Positions 8,457 to 17,203 of a DNA stretch of 64,000 nt are shown here, one piece after another. Origin of the DNA: Actinoplanes sp. TBRC 11911 (GTDB lineage: Bacteria > Actinomycetota > Actinomycetes > Mycobacteriales > Micromonosporaceae); assembly GCF_012933445.1 (NCBI RefSeq), contig NZ_JABBNC010000007.1, positions 186,001-250,000 of the forward strand, written 5' to 3'. Under the pieces are notes generated by a model. It had not been told where the DNA came from, searched no databases, and was given only the letters and a program-made list of their open reading frames with translations. A program made the position numbers and the translations under genes. Within the stretch, counting starts at the first letter, position 1; the number at the start of each line of letters is the position of its first letter.

Positions 8457-9215
8457 TCAGACGTTCCGCTCATATACCATCCGCAGGCCGATCAGCGTGA
8501 TCATCGGCTCGTGCGCGGTGATCGTGTGGCATTCGTCGACCACCAGACCGGCCAGTCCACCCGTGGCGATGACCGCCGAGACCGGCCCGATCTCCTCGAT
8601 CATCCGCTCCACGATGCGGTCCACCTGGCCGGCGAAACCGAAATACATGCCGGACTGCAGGCACTCCACGGTGTTCTTGCCGATCACCGAGCGTGGCTTC
8701 GTCGGCTCCACCTTGCGCAACTGGGCGGCCCGGGCGGCGAGCGCGTCGAACGAGATCTCGATGCCCGGTGCGAACGCGCCGCCGAGGAACTCGCCCTTGG
8801 CGCTGATCACGTCGAAGTTCGTCGTCGTGCCGAAGTCCACCACGATCGACGGCCCGCCGTAGAGGGCGTGCGCCGCGAGCGTGTTGACGACCCGGTCGGA
8901 GCCCACCTCCTTGGGGTTGTCGATGGCCAGCTGGACACCGGTCTTCACGCCCGGTTCGACGATCACGTGCGGCAGGTCGCTGTAGTAGCGGGCCAGCATC
9001 GACCGCAGGCTGCGCAGGGCGGCCGGCACGGTCGAGCAGGCGGCCACCCCGGTGATCTCCACGTTGTCACCGGCGAGCAGCCCGCGGAACATCAGACCGA
9101 GCTCGTCGGCGGTCGCCCGCGAGTCCGTCTTGATCCGCCAGTTGTGCACCAGCTTGTCCCCGTCGAAGGTCGCCAGCACCGTGTTCGTGTTCCCGATATC
9201 AATACAAAGCAGCAC
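8457..9215 (-). CDS. coaX: Type III pantothenate kinase CoaX
   Basis: 252 residues. Phosphorylates pantothenate, the first step from vitamin B5 to CoA, in the cytoplasm. It belongs to the actin-like ASKHA fold: the phosphate-1 motif is CIDIGNTNTVLATF, followed by GSDRVVNTLAA with the catalytic Asp and IVVDFGTTTNFDV. Start GTG at 9215 with GAGGGG nine bases upstream. CoaX is not feedback-inhibited by CoA, unlike CoaA. It complements the panC/panD genes 4 kb away, which make its substrate. Confidence 0.95.
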   Translation of the reverse strand: MLLCIDIGNTNTVLATFDGDKLVHNWRIKTDSRATADELGLMFRGLLAGDNVEITGVAACSTVPAALRSLRSMLARYYSDLPHVIVEPGVKTGVQLAIDNPKEVGSDRVVNTLAAHALYGGPSIVVDFGTTTNFDVISAKGEFLGGAFAPGIEISFDALAARAAQLRKVEPTKPRSVIGKNTVECLQSGMYFGFAGQVDRIVERMIEEIGPVSAVIATGGLAGLVVDECHTITAHEPMITLIGLRMVYERNV

Positions 9216-9273
9216 GGCAGCAACCCCTCATCTCGTACGCGCGTACCCCTCAATCGTTACAGGTGCGCCACGG

Positions 9274-10131
9274 TCAGTGCGGACGGAGATCCATCGCGAT
9301 GTCGAGGATCGGGGACGAATGGGTCAGCCCGCCGACGGAGAGGTAGTCGACGCCGGTCGCCGCGTACTCGGCCACCGTCTCCAGGGTGAGGTTGCCGGTC
9401 GCCTCCAGCTCGGTCCGGTCGCCGACCGCCTCGACGACCTCGCGCAGCGCGGCGGGCCGCATGTTGTCGCAGAGCAGGAAGGTCGCCCCGGCCGCCACCG
9501 CCTCTCGCGCCTCGTCCAGCGTGGTGATCTCGACCTGGACGGGCACGTCCGGGAACTTGGCTCGGACCAGCGCATATGCCGCGGTGATGCTGCCCGCGGC
9601 GAGCTTGTGATTGTCCTTGATCATCGCGACGTCGTACAGGCCCATGCGCTTGTTGGTGCCGCCGCCGGCCCGGACCGCGTACTTCTCCAGGGCGCGTAGC
9701 CCCGGGGTGGTCTTGCGGGTGTCGAGCACTGTCGCTTTTGTCCCCTCAAGGGCGTCGGCCCACCGGCGCGTGTGGGTGGCCACCCCGGACATCCGGCAGA
9801 GCAGGTTCAGCGCGGTCCGCTCGGCCGTCAGCAGCGACCGGGTGGGCCCGGTCACGACCGCGAGGACGTCGCCGCGACGGACCCGGTCACCCTCGGCCAC
9901 CCGCTGGTCGAAGGTGGTGGTGCCGCCGGAGGTGACCGCGAACACCTGGGCGGCCACCGGTAGACCGGCGACCACGCCGTCGGCGCGCGCCACGAGCTCG
10001 GCGGTGTCCGTCTGCCCGCCCGGGATGGTGGCTTCGCTGGTGACGTCGCGCGGCGGGTCACCGAGGTCCTCGGCGAGAGCGGTGTAGACGACCCGCTCGA
10101 CCTCGGCGAGATCTAATCCGGAGTCGGTCAC
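9274..10131 (-). CDS. nadC: Nicotinate-nucleotide pyrophosphorylase (quinolinate phosphoribosyltransferase)
   Basis: 285 residues. Converts quinolinate and PRPP to nicotinate mononucleotide in de novo NAD synthesis. Family motifs include ERTALNLLCRMSGVATHTRR, LDTRKTTPGLRALEKYAV and MIKDNHK in the PRPP/quinolinate site, then VQVEITTLDEA and the C-terminal VDYLSVGGLTHS. Start GTG at 10131 with GAGGTG upstream. It sits 37 bases downstream of nadB and upstream of coaX; no nadA is in the window. Confidence 0.96.
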   Translation of the reverse strand: MTDSGLDLAEVERVVYTALAEDLGDPPRDVTSEATIPGGQTDTAELVARADGVVAGLPVAAQVFAVTSGGTTTFDQRVAEGDRVRRGDVLAVVTGPTRSLLTAERTALNLLCRMSGVATHTRRWADALEGTKATVLDTRKTTPGLRALEKYAVRAGGGTNKRMGLYDVAMIKDNHKLAAGSITAAYALVRAKFPDVPVQVEITTLDEAREAVAAGATFLLCDNMRPAALREVVEAVGDRTELEATGNLTLETVAEYAATGVDYLSVGGLTHSSPILDIAMDLRPH

Positions 10132-10168
10132 GGCCGCACCTCGCGGGCCGTGCCGAGGTGCCGCTCGG

Positions 10169-11830
10169 TCATGCCATCTCCTCGAAGTTCTGGGTGATCG
10201 CGCCGCGCGCGTCGATGCTGTTGAGCAGGTGGCCGCGCCACTCGTCCTCGGCGACCGGGTAGTCCTCGCGCCAGTGACAGCCGCGGGTCTCGCGCCGGGT
10301 GCGTGCCGAGGCGACCAGGGCGCTCGCCACGGTGAGCAGGTTGGTCGCCTCCCAGGCCGCGTTGCGCGGCGTGGCCCGCTGCTCGCCCAGCCGGGTCAGC
10401 TCCTTGGCGGTGGCCGCCAGCGAATCGGCCGAGCGCAGCACGCCGGCCCCCCGGGTCATGGAGCGCTGCAGGTCGGCGCGGATCTCGGCGGGCACCACCC
10501 AGCCGCGGTCGCCGGCCGGGGCGACCGGGTCGGCCTGCGGGGGCAGCTCGCGGGCGATGTCGTCGGCGATCCGTTTCGCGAAGACCAACCCCTCCAGCAG
10601 GGAGTTGCTGGCCAGCCGGTTGGCGCCGTGCACTCCGGTGCAGGCGACCTCGCCACACGCGTACAGGCCGGGAATGCTCGTGCGACCGGCCAGGTCGGTG
10701 CGGACGCCGCCGGAGGCGTAATGCGCCGCGGGCGCGACCGGGATCAGATCGGTGACCGGGTCGACGCCGGCCGCGCGGGTGGACGCCACGATGGTCGGGA
10801 ACCGGTGTTCGAGAAACTCGCCGCCCAGGTGCCGGGCGTCGAGGTAGACGTGGTCGGCGCCGGTCGCGCGCAGCACCCGGTGGATGCCCTTGGCCACCAC
10901 GTCGCGCGGGGCCAGCTCGGCGAGCTCGTGCTGGCCGACCATGAACCGCTTGCCGGACTCGTCGACCAGGTGGGCGCCCTCGCCGCGGAGCGCCTCGGAG
11001 ATCAGCGGCCGCTGCACCGAGGTGACGCTCGCGGTGACGAACGAGGTCGGGTGGAACTGGACGAACTCCACGTCGGTCACGGTGGCGCCGGCCCGCAGCG
11101 CGAGCGCCACGCCGTCGCCGGTGGAGACCGACGGGTTGGTGGTGGACGAGTAGATCTGGCCCATGCCGCCGGTGGCGAGCACCACCGCGCGGGCCAGGAT
11201 CGCCCCGACGCCGTCCTCCGAGCCCTCGCCGAGCACGTGCAGGGTGAGACCGCAGGCGCGGCCGTCAGCGGCGCGCAGCAGGTCGAGCACGAGCGCGTGC
11301 TCGACCAGCCGGATCCACGGGTCGCGGTGGACCGCGTCGTGCAGGGCGCGCTGCACCTCGGCGCCGGTCGCGTCGCCGCCGGCGTGCACGATCCGGTCGG
11401 CGCGGTGGCCGCCCTCGCGGGTCAGCATCAGCGAGCCGTCCGGGTTGCGGTCGAACGCGGCGCCCATCCGCATCAGCTCGCGCACGCGGGCCGGGCCCTC
11501 CTCGACCAGCACCCGCACCGCCGCCGGGTCGCACAGGCCGACACCGGCGATCTCGGTGTCGTTGGCGTGCGCCGCCGGGGTGTCCAGCGGGTCGAGCACC
11601 GCGGCGATGCCGCCCTGGGCCCACCGGGTCGAGCCGTCGTCGATGTTCACCTTGGTGACGACGGTGACGTGCAGGCCCTGCTCGCGCAGGTGCAGGGCGG
11701 CGGTCAGACCGGCGACACCGGAGCCGACGACGAGCACGTCGGTGGTCTCGCTCCAGCCCGGTGCGGCCGCGGCGAGCCGGCGGGGCAGCTCGGGTAGGTC
11801 GGCGACGGAAGGCATCCGTTCAGTAGACAT
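10169..11830 (-). CDS. nadB: L-aspartate oxidase
   Basis: 553 residues. A flavoprotein that oxidises L-aspartate to iminoaspartate, the first step of NAD synthesis. The FAD-binding Rossmann motif is VLVVGSGVAGLTAALHLRE near residue 33, followed by STRWAQGGIAAVL and the active-site stretch THREGGHRADRIVHAGGDATG-like segment (here LTREGGHRADRIVHAGGDA). QFHPTSF and YACGEVACTGVHGANRLA are also conserved, and the C-terminal helical domain is complete. Start ATG at 11830. Forms a unit with nadC. Confidence 0.96.
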   Translation of the reverse strand: MSTERMPSVADLPELPRRLAAAAPGWSETTDVLVVGSGVAGLTAALHLREQGLHVTVVTKVNIDDGSTRWAQGGIAAVLDPLDTPAAHANDTEIAGVGLCDPAAVRVLVEEGPARVRELMRMGAAFDRNPDGSLMLTREGGHRADRIVHAGGDATGAEVQRALHDAVHRDPWIRLVEHALVLDLLRAADGRACGLTLHVLGEGSEDGVGAILARAVVLATGGMGQIYSSTTNPSVSTGDGVALALRAGATVTDVEFVQFHPTSFVTASVTSVQRPLISEALRGEGAHLVDESGKRFMVGQHELAELAPRDVVAKGIHRVLRATGADHVYLDARHLGGEFLEHRFPTIVASTRAAGVDPVTDLIPVAPAAHYASGGVRTDLAGRTSIPGLYACGEVACTGVHGANRLASNSLLEGLVFAKRIADDIARELPPQADPVAPAGDRGWVVPAEIRADLQRSMTRGAGVLRSADSLAATAKELTRLGEQRATPRNAAWEATNLLTVASALVASARTRRETRGCHWREDYPVAEDEWRGHLLNSIDARGAITQNFEEMA

Positions 11831-11876
11831 CGCCGGGCGTGCCGACGCGTCGCGGGGGTGCCCTCAGTGGTCGTTC

Positions 11877-12782
11877 TTACTTGTACTGGATAGGCAGGCT
11901 TTTGGTGCCCTTGCCCTTGAGTGTGCCGGTCAGTTCGGCACCGTCCACCCACAGGTAGCAGCGCACGCTGTGGTCGCCGAGCCCCCAGACGTCCTCGCTG
12001 CCGGGCAGCGAGACGACACCGGTCCGATATTGAAGATCCTTGTCGTCGGGCACCTTGGCGTAGCCGGAGACCACCTCGCGGCAGCCGTTGTGGAACGGCC
12101 GCCAGGCGGCGTCGCGTTTCGGGTAGGCGAGGTTCTTGGCGTTCCAGAGGCCGGCGAACTCGGCGTTGTGCTCGGCGTCGCAGGCCACCGCGGGCATCGA
12201 GGCGATCGCGCCGGAGCTGTCCTGCCGTACGGCGTAGCAGCCGAGGGTGAGAGCGCCGGTGCTGGCGAGCGCGTTCTTGAGGCTGCCGGCGCGCTGCACC
12301 AGGGTGCCGTCGTCCTCCACCGAGCTGAGCTCGATCACCTCGCAGCGGTACCAGCGGGAGCCGCCGGTCCAGGCCGCCGGCGTGGGATGCACAACCCCGA
12401 TCCAGAGCCGTCCCGTACGCCACGGCCCGCCCACATACGCGGTCGTCTTGTTGTCGCAGACCCGGTACGCCTCGCGCGCACCGGCCGAGTCCGCGGCGGG
12501 TGGCTCGTCGGCCTCCGCGGCGGGTGCCTCGTACTGGCCGACGTAGACGGTCTCGGTGCGGTGCTGGATCTCGCAGCCGATCTCCTCATACGCCCCGCGG
12601 GCGCCGACCGGGTCGAAGCTGGAGATGTGGCAGGTCCCGCCGTTCGGCTCGAAGCCGGTCGCGGACGCCATCGGGGCCCACTGGTTGGTGAGGTCGCCGT
12701 CGACGCCGCCGGGATTGGCGCAGCCCGCGACCGCCAGCACGAGTGCCAGCGCGGCCGGGATGCCGACCCGGATCCCTCGCAT
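11877..12782 (-). CDS. Lipoprotein with septum-formation-type domains
   Basis: 301 residues. A lipoprotein signal peptide ends in the lipobox LAVAGC (Cys about 21). The mature part has two related segments, each with a cysteine and a His-x-x-Glu-like pattern; the second, CDAEHNAEFAGLW, is typical of the Septum_form family in actinobacteria. Other cysteines (CHISSF, IGCEIQ, RVCDN, WYRCEV, GCYAV, GCREV, VRCYLW) suggest several disulfides. The role is unknown; the family name comes from a sporulation septum link in Streptomyces. Start ATG at 12782 with GAGAGGA upstream. It stands 46 bases upstream of nadB. Confidence 0.7.
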   Translation of the reverse strand: MRGIRVGIPAALALVLAVAGCANPGGVDGDLTNQWAPMASATGFEPNGGTCHISSFDPVGARGAYEEIGCEIQHRTETVYVGQYEAPAAEADEPPAADSAGAREAYRVCDNKTTAYVGGPWRTGRLWIGVVHPTPAAWTGGSRWYRCEVIELSSVEDDGTLVQRAGSLKNALASTGALTLGCYAVRQDSSGAIASMPAVACDAEHNAEFAGLWNAKNLAYPKRDAAWRPFHNGCREVVSGYAKVPDDKDLQYRTGVVSLPGSEDVWGLGDHSVRCYLWVDGAELTGTLKGKGTKSLPIQYK

Positions 12783-12863
12783 GCCCGTCCTCTCGCAGCG
12801 TCGCCTATGTCCGGTTTGTCGATCATATGGTGATGACCGACCGGATGGGCGGCGTTTGCGGAA

Positions 12864-13286
12864 TCAGACCAGCTTGAGATCACCCCGTACCAGCGCACCG
12901 GCCATGCCTGCGGGCGCGGCGGCCGGGTCGGAGCCCAGCTCGATGATCGCGTTGGTGGCGTCGACGTGCACGATCCGCGGCTCGTAGGACCGGGCCTGGG
13001 CGTCGTCCATCTGCCCGTACGAGATGAGGATGACCAGGTCGCCGGGGTGCACCAGGTGGGCGGCGGCGCCGTTGATGCCGAGCACGCCGCTGCCCCGCTC
13101 GCCCGCGATCACGTACGTCTCCAGGCGGGCGCCGTTGGTCACGTCGACGATCGCCACCTGCTCGCCGGGCAGCAGGTCGGCCGCCTCCATCAGGTCCAGG
13201 TCCACCGTGACCGAGCCGACGTAATGCAGGTCCGCCTGCGTCACGGTGGCTCGGTGGATCTTGGACTTGAGCATGGTGCGGAGCAT
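12864..13286 (-). CDS. panD: Aspartate 1-decarboxylase
   Basis: 140 residues as a proenzyme. Makes beta-alanine from aspartate for pantothenate. It begins [20 protein letters not shown], and the self-cleavage site is Gly24-Ser25 in HYVGSVTV, where Ser25 becomes the pyruvoyl cofactor. The active-site Tyr58 region matches [16 protein letters not shown], and [15 protein letters not shown] follows. The ATG at 13286 shares one base with the panC stop (TGATG), so the genes are translationally coupled. The C-terminal 20 residues extend beyond the E. coli length, as in mycobacteria. Confidence 0.96.
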   Translation of the reverse strand: MLRTMLKSKIHRATVTQADLHYVGSVTVDLDLMEAADLLPGEQVAIVDVTNGARLETYVIAGERGSGVLGINGAAAHLVHPGDLVILISYGQMDDAQARSYEPRIVHVDATNAIIELGSDPAAAPAGMAGALVRGDLKLV

Positions 13287-14116
13287 CAGCGACCCTTCGT
13301 GAGCTGCAGCGGAACGTTGTCGATCAGGCGAGTCGAACCGACCCGGGCGGCGACCAGCAGGCGGGCCGGGCCGGACTCGGGGACCGGGCCGAGATCGGGG
13401 CCGGTCAGGGCCAGGTAGTCGAGGCGTACGCCGGGCTCGTCATCGAGGATCTTCTGGGCGACGGCCAGCGCCGCCTCGGCGTCGCCCTGGGCCGCCCCCT
13501 CGCGCAGGGCGCGGGACAGCGCCGCCGCGGACCTCCGCTCGTCGGCGGACAGGTACCGGTTGCGGCTGGACAGCGCCAGGCCGTCCGGCTCGCGCACGGT
13601 CGGCACCCCGGCGATCTCCACGTCCAGTTCGAGGTCCTGGACCATCCGGCGGATCAGCGCGAGCTGCTGGAAATCCTTCTCCCCGAAGTACGCCACGTCG
13701 GCGCGCGTGAGCAGCAGCAGCTTCTCGACGACGGTCAGCATGCCGGCGAAGTGGCCGGGACGGCTGGCGCCTTCCAGGATGTCGCCGAGCGGGCCGGCGT
13801 TCATGGTGATCTGCGGCGGGCCGCCCGGGTAGACCTCGTCGCGGCTCGGCGCGAACACCACGCTGACGCCCTCGTCCCGGCAGGCCTCGAGGTCGGCCTC
13901 CAGCGTGCGCGGGTACTTCTCGAAGTCCTCGGACGGGCCGAACTGCAGCGGGTTCACGAAGATCGTGACGACCACGAAGGCGGACCGCTCGCGAGCCGCG
14001 CGCATGAGCTGCCGATGACCCTCGTGCAGCGCGCCCATCGTCATCACGACGGCGACCTCGGGCACGGCGGCGGTCGCGGCGGCGAGCTCCCGGCGCGTGT
14101 GGATCAGGTCGGTCAC
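13286..14116 (-). CDS. panC: Pantothenate synthetase (pantoate-beta-alanine ligase)
   Basis: 276 residues. Joins pantoate and beta-alanine using ATP. Motifs: [19 protein letters not shown] (HIGH-like nucleotide site), [39 protein letters not shown] and [11 protein letters not shown] (KMSKS-like). I place the start at GTG 14116, which overlaps the stop of the DUF2520 gene in a 4-base GTGA. The frame stays open for 450 bases further upstream, but that part reads as an arginine-rich shadow of the neighbouring gene. Confidence 0.95.
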   Translation of the reverse strand: MTDLIHTRRELAAATAAVPEVAVVMTMGALHEGHRQLMRAARERSAFVVVTIFVNPLQFGPSEDFEKYPRTLEADLEACRDEGVSVVFAPSRDEVYPGGPPQITMNAGPLGDILEGASRPGHFAGMLTVVEKLLLLTRADVAYFGEKDFQQLALIRRMVQDLELDVEIAGVPTVREPDGLALSSRNRYLSADERRSAAALSRALREGAAQGDAEAALAVAQKILDDEPGVRLDYLALTGPDLGPVPESGPARLLVAARVGSTRLIDNVPLQLTKGR

Positions 14117-14979
14117 GAGGTGCTCCCGACCGCCACCCGGGCCAGCACGTCCAAAAGCGACGCGGCGTCGGCGGGGCGCAGGCGCCCGGAGGCGATGGCG
14201 CGGTCCGCGGTCCGCCGGGCCATTGCCAGGTACGCCGGTACGGCCTCGCCGGGAAGCCGATCCAGATGCTTCGCGACGGTGCCCGCGTCGCCCCGGGACA
14301 CCGGACCGGTCAGCGCCGCGTCCCCGAGCCGGAGCGCGTTGTCCAGCGCGGCACGCAGCAGTGGGGCGAGCACTCGCTCGGGCCGCTCGACGCCGGCCGC
14401 GCGCAACACGTCGGCGGCCTCGTTGACGAGCGTGACGAGGTGGTTCGCGCCGTGCGCGAGAGCGGCATGGTAGACCGGCCGGGCGTCCTCGGCGATCCAC
14501 TCCGGAACGCCGCCGAGGTCGGCGACCAGCCGGGTGGCGAATCCGCGGTCCTCGGTGGTCACTCCCCACGCGATGCCGGCGAGCCGGTCGAGATCGCCGT
14601 CCGAGCCGGTGAAGGTCATCGCGGGATGCAGGGCCATGCCCCGCACGTCGCCGAGGATCGCGAGGCCGTGCGCGCCGGAAGTGTGTGCCACGATCAAGCC
14701 GGGGTGTAACGCTCCGGTGGTGGCCAGGCCGGACACGACGGCGCCGAGCGCGTCGTCCGGAACGGCGAGCAGAAGCAGGTCGTCCGCGGCCCGGGCGACC
14801 TCGTCGGCGGGCAGGACGGCGGCCTGCGGCATCAGTCGAGCGGCCCGCTCACGGGAGGCCGCGGAAACGGCGGCCGCGGCGACGACGCGGTGGCCCGCGG
14901 CGGTCAGCGCGGCGCCCAGTACGGCGCCGACCCGTCCGGCGCCGACGACGCCGACGCTCAGAGAGCGCACAGTGTTCAT
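14113..14979 (-). CDS. Rossmann-fold/DUF2520 protein, candidate PanG-type ketopantoate reductase
   Basis: 288 residues. N-terminal NAD(P)-binding Rossmann domain with [21 protein letters not shown], then [15 protein letters not shown]; the C-terminal helical domain is DUF2520 with LHPAMTFTG and [20 protein letters not shown]. The architecture resembles the PrsA/KPR and 6-phosphogluconate dehydrogenase superfamily. Its GTGA overlap with panC and the following panD indicates a role in pantothenate synthesis. As far as I recall, PanG of Francisella, a ketopantoate reductase unrelated in detail to PanE, is of this type; no panE or panB is in the window. The assignment is an inference. Confidence 0.7.
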   Translation of the reverse strand: MNTVRSLSVGVVGAGRVGAVLGAALTAAGHRVVAAAAVSAASRERAARLMPQAAVLPADEVARAADDLLLLAVPDDALGAVVSGLATTGALHPGLIVAHTSGAHGLAILGDVRGMALHPAMTFTGSDGDLDRLAGIAWGVTTEDRGFATRLVADLGGVPEWIAEDARPVYHAALAHGANHLVTLVNEAADVLRAAGVERPERVLAPLLRAALDNALRLGDAALTGPVSRGDAGTVAKHLDRLPGEAVPAYLAMARRTADRAIASGRLRPADAASLLDVLARVAVGSTS

Positions 14980-15095
14980 CTAAAGATCCAGTCCTCGAGA
15001 TGGGGTACCGGTCGCGTCGAGTATGCGCGGTGGTAACGCATGTGTGACAAGCACTGTGAAGAACTGCACCACGCAAGAGGTTCTAAGGTGACCGA

Positions 15096-16055
15096 GTGAC
15101 CGGATGGCGTGCGGCGATGCAGCGGGGGCTGTACGGGCCGGGTGGGTTTTTCGTGCGCGACGACGACGGACCCGCCGGACATTTCCGGACAAGTGTGCAT
15201 GCTTCGCCGCTGTTCGCCGGCGCGATCCTGCGGTTGATTTCGCAGCTGGACGCGGCGCTCGGCAAGCCCGAGGTGTTCGACCTGGTCGATGTCGGGGCCG
15301 GGCGCGGCGAGTTGCTGGCCGCGCTGCTGCCGGATCTGCCGGACCGGGTCCGGGCGACCGCGGTCGAGGTGGCGCCGCGGCCGCGCGGGCTCGACGACCG
15401 GATCGCCTGGCGGCGGGACGTGCCGGCCGAGGTGACCGGGCTGCTGCTGGCCACCGAGTGGCTGGACAATGTGCCGCTCGACGTGGTCGACGTGGACGAT
15501 GCCGGGCGGCTGCGCAAGGTGCTGGTCGACGAGAAAGGCTCGGAGTCGCTGGGCGGTGCGGCCGACGCCGCCGACGAGGTCTGGCTGGCCCGCTGGTGGC
15601 CGCGGCCGGGGCGGGCCGAGGTCGGCTGGCCCCGGGACACGGCCTGGGCCGACGCGGTCCACCACGTGCGGCGCGGCGCTGCGCTGGCCATCGACTACGG
15701 GCATCTGCGCGAGTCACGGCCGGCGCTCGGGACGCTCACCGCCTTCCGCGACGGACGCCAGGTGACGCCGGTCCCGGACGGTACCTGCGACCTGACGGCG
15801 CATGTGGCGATGGATGCGGTGGCGGCCGCGGCCGGAACCCCGTACCGGATGATCCGCCAGCGTGAGGCCCTGCGAGCGCTCGGGGTCGACGGCGCCCGGC
15901 CACCGCTGGATCTCGCCCGCACCGACCCGGTGGGGTATCTGCGGGCGCTCTCCGCGGCCGGGGCCGCCGCCGAACTCACCGAACCGGAGGGACTCGGCGG
16001 ACACTGGTGGCTGCTGCACACGATCGGCATCGACGAGCATGGGAGCATCCCTTAG
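15096..16055 (+). CDS. SAM-dependent methyltransferase, NDUFAF7/MidA-like
   Basis: 319 residues. The SAM-binding motif is [19 protein letters not shown], and a post-II motif [17 protein letters not shown] matches the NE-x-x-D-x-x-P pattern of the Methyltransf_28 family. The eukaryotic member NDUFAF7 dimethylates an arginine in the NDUFS2 (NuoD-type) subunit of complex I. Here the next gene, overlapping by one base, encodes a NuoD, so a modification role on that protein is a strong inference. Start GTG at 15096 with AAGGTG upstream. It diverges from the pantothenate operon with 116 bases between them. Confidence 0.75.
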   Translation: MTGWRAAMQRGLYGPGGFFVRDDDGPAGHFRTSVHASPLFAGAILRLISQLDAALGKPEVFDLVDVGAGRGELLAALLPDLPDRVRATAVEVAPRPRGLDDRIAWRRDVPAEVTGLLLATEWLDNVPLDVVDVDDAGRLRKVLVDEKGSESLGGAADAADEVWLARWWPRPGRAEVGWPRDTAWADAVHHVRRGAALAIDYGHLRESRPALGTLTAFRDGRQVTPVPDGTCDLTAHVAMDAVAAAAGTPYRMIRQREALRALGVDGARPPLDLARTDPVGYLRALSAAGAAAELTEPEGLGGHWWLLHTIGIDEHGSIP

Positions 16056-17200
16056 TGACTGATTCGCTCCGCGAGATCACCGTCGGTACCGGCGCGGGTC
16101 TCGACACCGCCGACATGGTGCTCAACATCGGGCCCCAGCACCCGTCCACGCACGGCGTGCTGCGGCTGCGGCTGCGGCTGGACGGCGAGCGCGTGGTGGA
16201 GTGCGAGCCGATCATCGGGTACATGCATCGCGGCGCCGAGAAGCTGTTCGAGGTGCGCGACTACCGGCAGATCATCGTGCTGGCGAACCGGCACGACTGG
16301 CTGTCCGCGTTCTCCAACGAGCTGGGCGTGGCGCTCGCGGTCGAGCGGCTGATGGGCATCGAGGTGCCGGAGCGGGCGACCTGGCTGCGGATGGCGCTGG
16401 CCGAGCTGAACCGGGTGCTCAACCACCTGATGTTCCTCGGGTCGTACCCGCTGGAGATCGGCGCGATCACCCCGATGTTCTACGCGTTCCGCGAGCGGGA
16501 AACCCTGCAGGCGGTGATGGAGGAGGTCTCCGGCGGCCGCATGCACTACATGTTCAACCGGGTGGGCGGCCTCAAGGAGGAGGTGCCGGCCGGGTGGAGC
16601 AAGCGGACCCGGCAGGCGATCAAGGCGGTCCGCAAGGGACTGCCCGACCTGGACAACCTGATCCGCAACAACGACATCTTCCTGGCCCGTACGGTCGGGG
16701 TCGGCGTGCTCACCGCCGAGCAGGCCGCGGCGTACGGGGCGTCCGGGCCGGTGGCGCGGGCCAGCGGGCTCGACTTCGACCTGCGGCGCGACGAGCCCTA
16801 TCTGGCGTACGACCAGCTGACCGTGCCGGTGGTGACCCGGACGGCCGGGGACTGCCACGCGCGGTTCGAGGTGCTGCTCGAGCAGGCGTACGTGTCGCTG
16901 GACCTCGCCGAGGAATGCCTGGACCGGCTGGACCAGCTCTCCGGCCCGGTGAACGTGCGGCTGCCGAAGGTGGTCAAGGCGCCGGAGGGGCACACCTACG
17001 CGTGGACCGAGAACCCGCTCGGGATCAACGGGTACTACTTGGTCTCGCGCGGCGAGAAGACGCCGTGGCGGCTCAAGCTGCGGACCGCCTCGTACGCGAA
17101 TGTGCAGGCGCTGGCCACGTTGATCCCGGGCAGCCTGGTGCCGGATCTGATCGCCATCCTCGGGTCGATGTTCTTCGTGGTCGGCGACATCGACAAGTAG
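16055..17200 (+). CDS. nuoD: NADH-quinone oxidoreductase subunit D-like protein (lone copy)
   Basis: 381 residues from GTG at 16055 (TAGTG overlap with the methyltransferase stop; GGGAG upstream). Complex I 49-kDa/NuoD family: [69 protein letters not shown] and [15 protein letters not shown] are all conserved, and it ends FFVVGDIDK. It binds quinone and lies against cluster N2 in NuoB. It is shorter than the roughly 440-residue subunit of complete nuo operons, and no other nuo gene is near. It may be a second copy, or an accessory hydrogenase-like subunit. Confidence 0.85.
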   Translation: MTDSLREITVGTGAGLDTADMVLNIGPQHPSTHGVLRLRLRLDGERVVECEPIIGYMHRGAEKLFEVRDYRQIIVLANRHDWLSAFSNELGVALAVERLMGIEVPERATWLRMALAELNRVLNHLMFLGSYPLEIGAITPMFYAFRERETLQAVMEEVSGGRMHYMFNRVGGLKEEVPAGWSKRTRQAIKAVRKGLPDLDNLIRNNDIFLARTVGVGVLTAEQAAAYGASGPVARASGLDFDLRRDEPYLAYDQLTVPVVTRTAGDCHARFEVLLEQAYVSLDLAEECLDRLDQLSGPVNVRLPKVVKAPEGHTYAWTENPLGINGYYLVSRGEKTPWRLKLRTASYANVQALATLIPGSLVPDLIAILGSMFFVVGDIDK

Positions 17201-17203
17201 CGG

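Noticed and set aside
14117..14569. N-terminal extension of panC
   Set aside because: Arg/Gly-rich and wholly inside the DUF2520 gene; the GTGA junction gives a normal-length PanC.
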